This document shows positions 27,371 through 36,732 of a DNA stretch of 64,000 nt, piece after piece. Position 1 is the stretch's first letter. Each line of letters begins with the position of its first letter. The DNA is from Desulfatitalea tepidiphila. Its GTDB lineage: Bacteria; Desulfobacterota; Desulfobacteria; Desulfobacterales; Desulfosarcinaceae. Below the pieces are notes generated by a model. It saw only the letters and a program-made list of their open reading frames with translations, was not told the origin of the DNA and did no database searches. The stretch covers positions 1 through 64,000 of the forward strand of contig NZ_BCAG01000004.1 of NCBI RefSeq assembly GCF_001293685.1. Direction: 5' to 3'. The position numbers and the translations under genes are program-made.

Positions 27371-28807
27371 TTACGGCCCGTGGTTGGCCACATAGAAGTC
27401 GTCGATCAGTCCCCTGGCTTTGAGGGATTCGCCGTACAACCGCGCCTCATCCAGGGTGGTGAAATGAGAGGCCTTCACTTGATACCAGGTTCGTTGGGTG
27501 CTCTTGGCCTGGGTCCAGAAGGCGTCCACCCCGGCCTCCTTGAGACGATCCACGTAACGCTGGGCATCATCACGTTTCAAATAGGCCGCCACCTGGATGG
27601 TGAACGGGTCGGTCGCCGCCGGAGGCTGCTCGGCCATGGGCGCGATGGGTGGCGGCAACTCGGGCGCATCGGGTTCGGACGGCCAATTGTCGACGATCAT
27701 CCACGCACCGACCGATGCGATCAGCGTCACAACCGCCGCCCAGCGCAGCCGAACCGGAAGGGAACGTGCCCATGCCCATGCCCGGTCTGCAAGGGGGCGC
27801 AACCATCCCCGGCATAGCCGTGCCATGACCATGGCGCGATCGCTGGATTGACGCAGGATTGCCGTCAGGTGGGGCCTCGCGCGTGGCGGCGTCGGCGGAG
27901 CCGCAGCGGGTTCCCGGGGTCTGAATCGGCCTGCCAAGGCTTCGATCTGTTCGTCGCTCAGATGGGACAGGGCCTGCCCGGCGGCGGAGAGGTCCGATCG
28001 GTTGCCCGCGTTGGGTTTAAGGTGGCAGCGGGCCGCGGCCAACCCCTCGATGCAGCGCTCGTGTCCCGACGCGTGCCCCCGGAGATAGACCTTGAGGGTC
28101 CAATCGTTGATATGGCCGATACGCAAGAGAAGATCACACAACCCATGCACCCACTCCCGGTGATGCTCCTGGAACATCTGCCACACCCGGCGATAGGTCT
28201 GCATGGCCTCGAAATCGGTGCGCTGCTGGGAGAGATAAAAATTGGTCAGCAGTTTCTGAATCTTTTCATGGCGGTCCCAGGCGCCGCCGATGAGTGCGGC
28301 GACCTCATGGTCTTCGGAAGTGGTATGTTGCCGGCGGCAGGCCTCCTCAAGCCATCCCTGGGCGACCGCCTCGTCGGTCGGCCGCATCCGCAGATAGGAC
28401 GCGACCACCGCCCGCCCGACATCCCCCAATGCAGGCTGGGCCAGATAGAAACGGGCCAGCCGCATGGCCAGAAACTCTCCGCTGCGCTGACGCTGCAGGG
28501 GTGAAAACCAGAAGCTGTCATAGACCGACATGGTCCGCTCGAATACCGCCTCGGCCTCCCGCAACATCCCGGCGCGCTCCCAGACGGCCGCTTCGGCCAC
28601 CTGGCGCCGGATCAGGAAATGCCCCACCCGGTTCAGCACCCAGCCGATCCCCACGAACAGAACGGCCAGCACCAACATCACGGGCAAGGCGATCCAAGTC
28701 ATGGCGGCCAGCCGCTGCCAGTAGGGCAACAGCACGGTGCAGATCGCCACGCCGAACAGGGCGGTCATCCACAAGCGTACACCGATATGTCTGAAGACGG
28801 CACTCAT
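27371..28807 (-). CDS. Membrane protein with C-terminal SPOR domain
   Basis: A 478-residue protein. Two N-terminal membrane helices (LWMTALFGVAICTVLLPYW; WIALPVMLVLAVLFVGIGWVL), a long helical repeat-like region (about 65-300), a third membrane helix near 360 (LRWAAVVTLIASVGAWMIV), a Pro-rich linker, and a SPOR domain at about 400-475 (DPFTIQVAAYLKRDDAQRYVDRLKEAGVDAFW). SPOR domains bind denuded peptidoglycan glycan strands. It lies near PBP1A, consistent with a cell-envelope role. Confidence 0.75.
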   Translation of the reverse strand: MSAVFRHIGVRLWMTALFGVAICTVLLPYWQRLAAMTWIALPVMLVLAVLFVGIGWVLNRVGHFLIRRQVAEAAVWERAGMLREAEAVFERTMSVYDSFWFSPLQRQRSGEFLAMRLARFYLAQPALGDVGRAVVASYLRMRPTDEAVAQGWLEEACRRQHTTSEDHEVAALIGGAWDRHEKIQKLLTNFYLSQQRTDFEAMQTYRRVWQMFQEHHREWVHGLCDLLLRIGHINDWTLKVYLRGHASGHERCIEGLAAARCHLKPNAGNRSDLSAAGQALSHLSDEQIEALAGRFRPREPAAAPPTPPRARPHLTAILRQSSDRAMVMARLCRGWLRPLADRAWAWARSLPVRLRWAAVVTLIASVGAWMIVDNWPSEPDAPELPPPIAPMAEQPPAATDPFTIQVAAYLKRDDAQRYVDRLKEAGVDAFWTQAKSTQRTWYQVKASHFTTLDEARLYGESLKARGLIDDFYVANHGP

Positions 28808-28884
28808 GTTATCGCGTCACGATTTCCGATCATGGCGTCGGCCAGCAGAGCCGCCGCCTTGGCCAAATCCTAACCGCGCTGGTG

Positions 28885-30855
28885 TTAAAAGCCTTCCCGC
28901 AAGGCCACCCAGACATCCGATTCGCCGCCGCCACGGGTGGGCAGCCCGGTCGTCGCGTCGACCACCTGGAGTCGAATGCCGGCCGGCTGCAGAAAGGGAC
29001 GCGGCGGCTCGCCCTCGGTAGCTTTGATCATAAAACGGGCCCATATGGGCGCCGCGCCCCGGTTGCCGGTGATGCCGATACCATTATGGTCCCGAAGGCC
29101 CTCGTCACGATCGTAACCGACCCATACCGAGGCACATAGGGCCGGTGTGAAACCGGTAAACCAGGCGTCATGATATCCATTTGTGGTCCCTGTTTTTCCG
29201 GCCGCCGGCTTGTTGAACCCCATGCGCCGGACAACCTGGCCGGTGCCTTGATCCACGACCCCTTTCATCATATCCACCACTTGGTAGACCAGACGGCTGT
29301 CGAGCACCTGCGTGCCGCTGACAATATGCTCTTCCAGCAGCTGGCCGTAGGCATCTTCCACCCGCCAGATGCAAAAAGGTTCGTAATAGATGCCCTCGGC
29401 CGCAAATGTCGTGAAACTCGAGGCCATCTCCAGCGGGCTCACCCCCGATGTGCCGAGGGCCACCGAATAAACCGGAGACAGCGGACTCTGTATCCCGCAT
29501 CGCCGCGCCGTGTCGATCACCGCTTCGGGGCCGACGCGGGCCACCAGCTGGGCGGCGATACTGTTGATGGACTCGGTAAACGACTTCTTGAGAATCACCG
29601 GCCCCTGGTAGGCGCGTTTGAAATTCTGCGGCCGCCAATCGGGCGCACCGGCCACAGGAATGCGAATCGGTCGATCCTCGATAACAGTGGCCGGCGTTAC
29701 GCCCAGCTTTTCAAAAGCCGTATAGTAGAGAAACGGCTTGAAAACCGAACCGGGCTGACGGTTGTTCTGCACAGCCCGGTTGTACTCGCTTTCACCGTAA
29801 TTGCGTCCGCCGACCATGGCCTTGATGGCCCCCGAGTTGACCTGAATGGCCACCAGGGCCCCCTGGGGAAGTTCATCGGAATTGCCCGCGGGCGGCGCAA
29901 GTTCCCGGCTCAGGTCGGCCAGGCCCTGGGTCAGGGTATCCTGAGCCGCCTGTTGCAATTGCGGATCCATGGTCGTGGTGATCTTCAAACCGCCATGATA
30001 GACGATTTGGGGACCGTAACGCTCCTCGAGCTGTTTCAACACCCAATCCACGAAATAGCCGCCGACCGGACCGGATGGCCCCTGACCGGCAAATGCCAAT
30101 TCCTGCGCAGCGGCGTCGGCAGATTGCTCCGCCGTGATGAATCCGGCGGCCACCATTCGTCCGAGGACCACCTGTTGCCGGGCCTTGGCGCGCTCCGGGT
30201 GGCGCAAGGGGTTGTAACGGGTGGGCGATTTGGGCAATCCGGCCAACAGGGCCGCCTCCGCTATAGTGAGTTGGCCGGCCGTTTTGCCGAAAAAGAGCCG
30301 GGCCGCGGCCGACACGCCCTGGGCGCGGGGTCCGAAATAGATCTGGTTGACATAGGCTTCGAGGATCTCGCGTTTGCTGAATTGGGACTCGATTTGCAGG
30401 GCTACCAGAAGCTCCCTGAATTTGCGGCGATAGGTCTGCTCGAAGCTGAAAAACAGATTCTTGGCGAGCTGTTGGGTGATCGTGGAGGCCCCCTGGACCT
30501 GATCGCTCACAAAGGTACGCCAAAGGGCCTTGATGGTCCTGAATTTGTTGATGCCGTGGTGTTCCCAGAACCGATGGTCCTCGGTAGCCAGGATGGCTTG
30601 CAGGAAAACCGTCGAAACCTGATCGAGAGGCACGTAATCATGGCCGCCGATCTGAAGCACACGTTCGCCGTTGGCGGCGTAGATCTCGGTAGGGGGTGTG
30701 TCGATGATGCGCCGCAACGGTTCCGGCACGCTGGGCAAGTCGCTGATGGCCCAGAACAACAGCAACACCCCGGCCATCGCCGCCACGCCGCTTCCGGCGA
30801 GCAGCAAGGAGAATCCTCCGGTGAGCCAACGGATCAAACGCACCACGGGGGTCAT
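28885..30855 (-). CDS. mrcA: Bifunctional penicillin-binding protein 1A
   Basis: Class A PBP of 656 aa that polymerises and cross-links peptidoglycan. One N-terminal membrane helix, then a glycosyltransferase domain (EDHRFWEHHGIN with the catalytic Glu; GASTITQQLAKNLF; EAYVNQIYFG) and a transpeptidase domain with SxxK in PGSVFKPFLYY, S-I-N in FTESINSIAAQL and KTGTTNGYHDAWFTGF. ATG 30855 overlaps the stop of the upstream gene (ATGA). Both catalytic domains look intact. Confidence 0.95.
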   Translation of the reverse strand: MTPVVRLIRWLTGGFSLLLAGSGVAAMAGVLLLFWAISDLPSVPEPLRRIIDTPPTEIYAANGERVLQIGGHDYVPLDQVSTVFLQAILATEDHRFWEHHGINKFRTIKALWRTFVSDQVQGASTITQQLAKNLFFSFEQTYRRKFRELLVALQIESQFSKREILEAYVNQIYFGPRAQGVSAAARLFFGKTAGQLTIAEAALLAGLPKSPTRYNPLRHPERAKARQQVVLGRMVAAGFITAEQSADAAAQELAFAGQGPSGPVGGYFVDWVLKQLEERYGPQIVYHGGLKITTTMDPQLQQAAQDTLTQGLADLSRELAPPAGNSDELPQGALVAIQVNSGAIKAMVGGRNYGESEYNRAVQNNRQPGSVFKPFLYYTAFEKLGVTPATVIEDRPIRIPVAGAPDWRPQNFKRAYQGPVILKKSFTESINSIAAQLVARVGPEAVIDTARRCGIQSPLSPVYSVALGTSGVSPLEMASSFTTFAAEGIYYEPFCIWRVEDAYGQLLEEHIVSGTQVLDSRLVYQVVDMMKGVVDQGTGQVVRRMGFNKPAAGKTGTTNGYHDAWFTGFTPALCASVWVGYDRDEGLRDHNGIGITGNRGAAPIWARFMIKATEGEPPRPFLQPAGIRLQVVDATTGLPTRGGGESDVWVALREGF

Positions 30856-31757
30856 GGCCGGTTCCCCCCACTCCACGGCCAGCCGGGCGTGCCGCCTTCC
30901 TCTAAGGTGCGCTGCATCCGGCGGACGTCATCGCTTACCCCCTGCATCAAAATCACCCGAGGGCCATCGAAACCGATCACCTCGAATCCCAGATCCACGG
31001 CGTCGCCCAGCATCCGATTGGAGATACCCACGCGTTCGATGCGGCCTTGGGCCCGCAACAGGTCCTGGGGATGGGCCACGATGCGCCGGCGGGTCGTTTC
31101 CGGCAGATCGTCCAGCGCCGAAAAAAAGCGATCGGCTGAATAGATATGATCCGTGAAATCGGACAATTGATCCAACCCGGTGCGGATTGCCACCTCGCCG
31201 CGTTCGATGTGGGCGAGCAGGTCCGGGCTGAGGCGCAACCGATAGGTGACCTGGTTGCCGGCATCGAGCAGGTAAACCTGCAGCTGCTGATCCTGCCGCT
31301 CGAAAAAGGTTCGCTGCCAACGGCCACTGCTCAACTGGCTCAACAAGGTATAGGGCGATGCAATTTCGTTGGCCAGCACCGGCGGCAACTTCAGATAGAG
31401 CTCGACAAAATGCTCGGCCGAAATCATGGCGCCTTTGTCATCGACGATGCCGGCGACGACCTGTCCCAGCGACACCGCCCGGCGCATCTCGCGCTGCATA
31501 TGCGCACGCTGATCGGCGTGCTGGGCCAGCGCCTGGCGCGCCGAATCGGCTTCGCGCCCCTTTTCCCAGATGGCGCCGGAACGGGGGCGATAGGCGTTGG
31601 TGGTCAAAAGATAGTCACCCACCAGCCGCTCGATCCAATCGAATCTAAATTCCGTGATGACGACCAGCGCCAATGCGAACAACAGCACGATGGTTCGCGG
31701 CGCGATCAAGCGCGTGCGCCAGGTGTGCATGTCGGGGGGGGCATACCAGGGGACCAT
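30852..31757 (-). CDS. Conserved membrane-anchored hypothetical protein upstream of PBP1A
   Basis: A protein of about 301 aa (start between GTG 31769 and ATG 31757 is unsettled). One N-terminal membrane anchor (IVLLFALALVVITEF), then a large extracytoplasmic, mostly helical domain without a family I recognise. It ends on the ATG of PBP1A (four-base overlap), implying coupled translation. A role in regulating or assembling PBP1A, or in septal work, is only inferred from this coupling. Confidence 0.65.
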   Translation of the reverse strand: MVPWYAPPDMHTWRTRLIAPRTIVLLFALALVVITEFRFDWIERLVGDYLLTTNAYRPRSGAIWEKGREADSARQALAQHADQRAHMQREMRRAVSLGQVVAGIVDDKGAMISAEHFVELYLKLPPVLANEIASPYTLLSQLSSGRWQRTFFERQDQQLQVYLLDAGNQVTYRLRLSPDLLAHIERGEVAIRTGLDQLSDFTDHIYSADRFFSALDDLPETTRRRIVAHPQDLLRAQGRIERVGISNRMLGDAVDLGFEVIGFDGPRVILMQGVSDDVRRMQRTLEEGGTPGWPWSGGNRP

Positions 31758-31938
31758 ATGGAACGACACTAACCCGTTTGAAAACTGACGTTGTTTTGCA
31801 TGTCAACACAAGCGGTCGTCGACCGCCGGCCTCATGCGGTTGGGCCGGACGCCGGATTCGAATGCAGGCCCGGTTCGATGCGTACCGGTATAGTCCAAAT
31901 CGAAAGGGAGGTCAAAATGAAGTTGGCCGATGCGGCAA

Positions 31939-32208
31939 TTCTGACTGAATGTGATTCACCTTGAAGGGTGCGCCTTCCAAAAGTTTTTTGATAAAAATAA
32001 TCGCATGGCAATGGAGACGGCAGGCGTGGGTGGGGCAGGTGGCCAGGGCCACGTGAGCCAGCGGTCAATAGTGGCGGTTGAATGCAAAGGGCGGACAAGC
32101 GGCCCAGACTGTTTGAGCGCAGCGAGTTTCTGGGCCGCCCGCCGTTCATTTTCCCGGCACTTGACCGCTTGGCGTGTGGTCTCGGCCACCTGTCCCACAC
32201 ACGCCCGG
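31939..32208 (-). repeat. Large hairpin repeat, copy 2 (inverted)
   Basis: About 270 bp, in the opposite orientation to copies 1 and 3. It starts with the tail (complement of GTGAATCACATTCAG) and includes the GCGGCCCAGA/TCTGGGCCGC stem. It fills most of the gap between the PBP1A-linked gene and the HD-GYP gene. The remaining 180 bases at 31758-31938 show nothing else. Confidence 0.85.
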
Positions 32209-32227
32209 ATGGAACAGGTGGCCGACG

Positions 32228-33823
32228 CTACACGTTCGACGATGCCTCTTGTTCTCCACCGATGGCACGCCCCAATTCACCGGACTCATAAAGTCCCCGG
32301 AAGACATCGATGATATCCGGGTCAAACTGGGTCCCCGCTCCGCCGTACATGATCTCGAGAATTTTTGACTCGGGCATGCGGCCGCGATAGGCGCGGTCCG
32401 ATGCGATGGCATCGTAGACGTCGGCCACGCTGAGGATACGCCCCAGCAGCGGTATTTGATCGCCGGCCAGCCGATCCGGATAGCCTTTTCCGTCAAACCG
32501 CTCGTGGTGGCAGCGGACGATCTGCTTTTCCCGGGTCCACAGTCCGAGGTGTCCCATAATTTCGTATCCGATCACCGGATGCTGCTGGATGATGCGATAC
32601 TCCTCCTCGTCCAGTCGGCCCGGTTTGAGCAGGATGTCGTCTCGGATGCCGATTTTGCCGATGTCATGCAGCAACCCAGCCACATTGAGGATCTCCTGCT
32701 CCTCATCCGAGCATCCTATGGCCTTGGCCAGGGAAATGGCCACCAGGGTGACCCGATTGGAGTGCTGCTTGGTATACGGGTCACGCGCCTCGATGGCCTT
32801 TACGAAGGCATAGAGGGTCGACAGCAGGTTGTTGTAAATGTTTTCGTAAAGCGCCAGGTTTTCGATGCCGGTGGAGGCCTTCTTGGACATGAAATCGAGG
32901 TAATAGAGATCTTTTTCATTGAACCGGTGGTCGCCCTGGTAAATGCTGGCCATGAGCACGCCCAGTGGTTTGGAACGGATCTTTAACGGCACCAGCATGA
33001 AAGAGAGCACCTGCCGGGGCAAACGCCGATTGCCGCCATTGGTGGCGATGATAAAGGGCTGGTCGTCGTGAAGCACCTCCTGAATCAAGTGGTATATCTT
33101 GGGGTCGCTCGGTGAGAGCAGATGGCCAAAACCGCTCATCTGTGATGCCGCCATTCCGGCGGTGGCTTTCTTCGCCCAGGGAGAGGCCGCGGCTGCTATG
33201 GGCATCGGTTTGCTCGTTGGTTCGTTGAGCAGATAAAAGCAGGCGGCATCGGCCTGAACGATGTCGACCGCCATCTCCACCAACTGCTTGAACACATCGG
33301 TGCTTTCACGCAGGTTGGAAAAGTCGGTCAAGATGCGGTTCAAGATATTGAGTTCGTCGACTTTATAGACCAGTTCGGCGTTGAGTTTTTCGATTTTGGC
33401 CTTTCCGGCCACTTCCTTCTGCAGCATCACGTTTTCGATGAACAGCTGGCGTTCCCGCAGGACGCGTTGCACGCACAACTCCATCTGATGCAGATTCACC
33501 GGCTTGACCAGAAAATCCACCACGCCGTTTTTCAACGTTTGAATGGTGTTGTCCAACGAAGGATAACCGGTCATGACGATGACCGGGATGGTGTTGTCGT
33601 GTTTATGGATGTGCTCCGCGAGGGCCAGGCCATCCATTTCCGGCATGTTGATGTCGGTGAAACAGCAGTCCACGTGTTTCTCAGCGAGCAGGCCGACCGC
33701 CTCCCGACCATTGTTGGCCGTGAGCACCTCATACCCTTTGGCGGAAAAATAGGTGTTGGCGATGTCGATGATGCTCTCTTCGTCGTCGACAAACAGGATG
33801 GTTTCTTTCTGATCGCTATGCAT
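32228..33823 (-). CDS. Response regulator with GAF-like and HD-GYP domains
   Basis: A 531-residue protein starting at ATG 33823. Receiver domain at 1-125 with phospho-acceptor Asp57 (CFTDINMPEMDG). A GAF-like middle part at about 170-330 (ADAACFYLLNEPTSK ... FMLVPLKIRSKPLGVLMASIY). HD-GYP domain at the C-terminus: GLLHDIGKIGIRDDILLKPGRL, HHERFDGKGYPDRLAGDQIP with intact GYP. The likely role is phosphorylation-controlled hydrolysis of cyclic di-GMP. No cognate kinase is adjacent. Confidence 0.93.
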   Translation of the reverse strand: MHSDQKETILFVDDEESIIDIANTYFSAKGYEVLTANNGREAVGLLAEKHVDCCFTDINMPEMDGLALAEHIHKHDNTIPVIVMTGYPSLDNTIQTLKNGVVDFLVKPVNLHQMELCVQRVLRERQLFIENVMLQKEVAGKAKIEKLNAELVYKVDELNILNRILTDFSNLRESTDVFKQLVEMAVDIVQADAACFYLLNEPTSKPMPIAAAASPWAKKATAGMAASQMSGFGHLLSPSDPKIYHLIQEVLHDDQPFIIATNGGNRRLPRQVLSFMLVPLKIRSKPLGVLMASIYQGDHRFNEKDLYYLDFMSKKASTGIENLALYENIYNNLLSTLYAFVKAIEARDPYTKQHSNRVTLVAISLAKAIGCSDEEQEILNVAGLLHDIGKIGIRDDILLKPGRLDEEEYRIIQQHPVIGYEIMGHLGLWTREKQIVRCHHERFDGKGYPDRLAGDQIPLLGRILSVADVYDAIASDRAYRGRMPESKILEIMYGGAGTQFDPDIIDVFRGLYESGELGRAIGGEQEASSNV

Positions 33824-33999
33824 GCCGTGTCCCAGTGCCAGAATAAAGATTCTGATATCGTTGAACATTGTACCCAATCGCAAGCCAATCGGCATCGATG
33901 GCATGCATCTGCGGTACGTTCGTTGTCCAAACCTGTGTATCGACCCGTTTCAGGGGAACTTGATTTTTAAATGGGAAATGAATGAACGAAAGATAAAAA

Positions 34000-34905
34000 T
34001 CAGGAAGGGTCATCCGAGCCCAATCGATACACCTTGCCCGGCAGATCGTGACCGAAAAGCCGACTCAGCCGACGGCTCCACCGTGCGATGGGCTCGATCC
34101 GGGCACCGGCTGAGATACCCAGAGCATCCATGAGATAAAGCGTGTCCTCGGTGGCGATGTTGCCGGCGGCACCTTTCATGAACGGACACCCCCCCAAACC
34201 GCCCAGTGCGGTATCGAAATGCGCGATCCCCATTTCCATGGCCGCAATGACATTGACCAGTCCCAGGCCACGGGTGTCATGGAGGTGCAGGGCCACCGGA
34301 ACCGCACCGGCCACCGGCAGCACGGCCGTCAGCATTCGCCGGACAGACGGCGGCGTCGCCAGACCGGCGGTATCGGCCAGGACCAGGCGATCCACGCCCT
34401 GGTCGACGACCACCTGCGCGGCATGCACCACCTGTTCGAGCGGGGTATCCATTGGATCGCTGCACCCAAAAACACATTGAAGGCTGCCGCGAATCTTGCG
34501 GCCGGCCAGCTGGCCGACCGCGATCATGCGAATGGTCTCTTGGCAGGCCTGTTCGACCGTCATGCCGCTGTTTTCCATACAATGGGTGTCGCTCACCGAG
34601 AAGGAGGCTTCGATCCATGCGATGGATGTGCGGCAGGCTCGTTCAACCCCTTTCAGATTGAGCGTCAAGGCACTGAACTGCACCTCGTCCGTCGACGGCA
34701 GGCGTTGGATGAGTGCTTCGGCATCGGCCATTTGGGGCACTCGCCCGGGATGGACAAAGGAGGCCACCTGTATGGCCGGAAGCCCCGCCTCGACCAGACC
34801 GGCAATCAAATCGAGGCGCTGCTCGATGGAAAGTATCCGGGTCTCCATTTGAAGGCCGTCGCGCGGCCCGACCTCGGTGATCGTTACCCGATTCGGCAAG
34901 TTCAT
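34000..34905 (-). CDS. Hydroxymethylglutaryl-CoA lyase-like enzyme
   Basis: A 301-residue TIM-barrel lyase splitting HMG-CoA into acetoacetate and acetyl-CoA in the family. VGPRDGLQMETR carries the catalytic Arg, QVASFVHP follows, the metal-binding LHLHDTRGLGL has both His, and the Cys motif GGLGGCPFMKGAAGNIATED is complete. QMET replaces the usual QNE. It is monocistronic here, so its pathway (leucine or branched-chain acyl-CoA breakdown) is an inference. Confidence 0.88.
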   Translation of the reverse strand: MNLPNRVTITEVGPRDGLQMETRILSIEQRLDLIAGLVEAGLPAIQVASFVHPGRVPQMADAEALIQRLPSTDEVQFSALTLNLKGVERACRTSIAWIEASFSVSDTHCMENSGMTVEQACQETIRMIAVGQLAGRKIRGSLQCVFGCSDPMDTPLEQVVHAAQVVVDQGVDRLVLADTAGLATPPSVRRMLTAVLPVAGAVPVALHLHDTRGLGLVNVIAAMEMGIAHFDTALGGLGGCPFMKGAAGNIATEDTLYLMDALGISAGARIEPIARWSRRLSRLFGHDLPGKVYRLGSDDPS

Positions 34906-34975
34906 CCTGATGGTCCCTCCCCTTCGAATCCATCGGCGGTATCACAGCGACTCCAACTGGATGCTATCCATTATA

Positions 34976-35243
34976 CCCGGCGTGGGTGGAGCAGGTGGCC
35001 GATGCCACACGCCAAGCGGTCAAGTGCCGCTAAGAATGCACGGCGGGCGGCCCAGAAACTCGCTGCGCTCAAACAGTCTGGGCCGCTTGTCCGCCGTTTG
35101 CATTCGAGCGGCACTAGGACCGCAGGCGCACGTGGCCCTGGCCACCTGCTCCACCCACGCCTGCCATCTCCGGTTCCATGCGAATTTTACTATTAAACTC
35201 CTTCTGCAATGCATGCCCTTCAAGGTGAATCACATTCAGCTAA
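34976..35243 (+). repeat. Large hairpin repeat, copy 3
   Basis: About 268 bp and the most regular copy. Left arm GGCGTGGGTGGAGCAGGTGG pairs with right arm CCACCTGCTCCACCCACGCC, and inner pairs AGTGCCGCT/AGCGGCACT and AATGCA/TGCATT lead to the GCGGCCCAGA stem. The conserved tail ends GTGAATCACATTCAG. It occupies most of the 516-base gap before the glycosyltransferase gene; the last 178 bases hold that gene's promoter region and nothing else visible. Confidence 0.88.
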
Positions 35244-35421
35244 AAATGGTGACGGTATGATTCGTTTCCCTACATCCACAACATTTATCGATGCCTTGTC
35301 AAGTCACAGCATCGCCGCCCGCAAAACAAAATGCTTGACGCTGATCCAGGCAGCGGCTATTTGAGTCCGTTTAATATGGGTATCATGACTGAAAAAAGAT
35401 CCGATCCATCTTTTGCAGGTG

Positions 35422-36732
35422 ATGCGTTTGTCTGACCTGACTTTGCAACGAACCGCTACTCCCGATGAAGACCGCCCACTGCGTATCTGCCTGTTAAGTT
35501 ACCGTGGCAATCCCCATTGCGGGGGGCAGGGCGTCTATGTGCGCCATTTGAGCCACGCTCTGTGCCAGCTGGGGCACCGGGTGGATGTGATGTCCGGCCA
35601 GCCCTACCCCCAACTGGACAACGGCGCCCGGCTGCACCGCCTGCCCAGCCTGGACCTGTACAATCCCGAGGCGCTGTTCCGAACGCCTACGATCCGCGAA
35701 CTGTGCAATCCAATCAACATGCTCGAATGGGTCGGCATCTCGACCATGGGTTTTACCGAACCCCTCTCCTTTGGCCTGCGCGCTTATCGCCGGCTCAAAA
35801 CCCATAATGGATACGATATCCTGCACGACAACCAGAGCCTTTCCTACGGTGTGTGGGCCCTTGCGCGTCACATTCCCACTGTCGCCACGATTCACCACCC
35901 CATCACCGTGGACCGCGATCTGGCCATTCGGGCCGAAACCGCACTGTGGAAAAAAGCCAAACATGTCCGCTGGTACAGTTTCATCGGCATGCAAAAACGG
36001 GTGGCGCCGACCTTAAAGCGCATCATAACCGTTTCATCGCATGCCCGGGATGACATTTGCCGTGAATTCCGCATTCCCAGCGAACGCTTCAGCGTTGTGC
36101 CCAACGGTATCGATACGGATCGATTCTATCCGCTGCCCGGCATCGAACGCGAACGGTGCCGGTTGATCGTGACCAACAGCTCAGATATCGCCTTGAAAGG
36201 GCTGCATGTGCTGCTGCGGGCAATGGCCGAGCTGGTGTCGACCCTGCCGCGGCTCAAACTGGTCGTCGTGGGCATGCCCAAGAAAAAGAGCCCCATTTAC
36301 AAGCTCATTGCCGACCTGAATTTGAGGCAACGCGTCCATTTCACCGGCCGCATCGATCAGGATGAGTTCGTCCGCCAATACGCCCGGGCCTGGGCCGCTG
36401 TGGTCCCCTCCCTTTACGAAGGGTTCGGCCTGCCGGCCGGCGAAGCCATGGCCTGCGGTGTGCCGGTGATCAGCACCACCGGGGGTGCCCTGCCCGAAGT
36501 GGTGGGCGATGCCGGTCTGCTGGTGCCACCGGGAGATCACCATGCACTGGCCAGGGCCATCGCACAGGTCTGCGAGCACCCCGATCTTGCGACAACTTTG
36601 GGCCGCGCCGGTTACGAGCGGGTGATGGCCCATTTCACATGGCGGGCGGCCGCCGAGAAAACCGTCGCCGCCTACCGTCGGACCATCCATGATTACCGTC
36701 GATTTTCAATGCCTCAACATACCGGCCAGTAG
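35422..36732 (+). CDS. GT4-family glycosyltransferase
   Basis: A 436-residue GT-B enzyme. The N-terminal domain holds CLLSYRGNPHCGGQGVYVRHLSHAL (donor-side glycine loop) and GHRVDVMSG. The C-terminal domain has SLYEGFGLPAGEAMACGVPVISTTGGALPEVVGDAGLLVPP, the classic E-x7-E motif. It likely transfers a sugar from a nucleotide donor to a lipid or polysaccharide. The start (ATG 35422, or GTG/TTG slightly upstream) is uncertain. It overlaps the following methyltransferase by 44 bases, so they form one unit. Confidence 0.87.
   Translation: MRLSDLTLQRTATPDEDRPLRICLLSYRGNPHCGGQGVYVRHLSHALCQLGHRVDVMSGQPYPQLDNGARLHRLPSLDLYNPEALFRTPTIRELCNPINMLEWVGISTMGFTEPLSFGLRAYRRLKTHNGYDILHDNQSLSYGVWALARHIPTVATIHHPITVDRDLAIRAETALWKKAKHVRWYSFIGMQKRVAPTLKRIITVSSHARDDICREFRIPSERFSVVPNGIDTDRFYPLPGIERERCRLIVTNSSDIALKGLHVLLRAMAELVSTLPRLKLVVVGMPKKKSPIYKLIADLNLRQRVHFTGRIDQDEFVRQYARAWAAVVPSLYEGFGLPAGEAMACGVPVISTTGGALPEVVGDAGLLVPPGDHHALARAIAQVCEHPDLATTLGRAGYERVMAHFTWRAAAEKTVAAYRRTIHDYRRFSMPQHTGQ

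Noticed and set aside
29170-31143. Plus-strand open frame of 657 codons opposite PBP1A
   Set aside because: Antisense to an intact penicillin-binding protein with all catalytic motifs.
32082-32291. Open frames giving RPRLFERSEFLGRP-like peptides
   Set aside because: They lie in the hairpin repeat, recur in each copy, and have no ribosome binding site or family; they are repeat artefacts.
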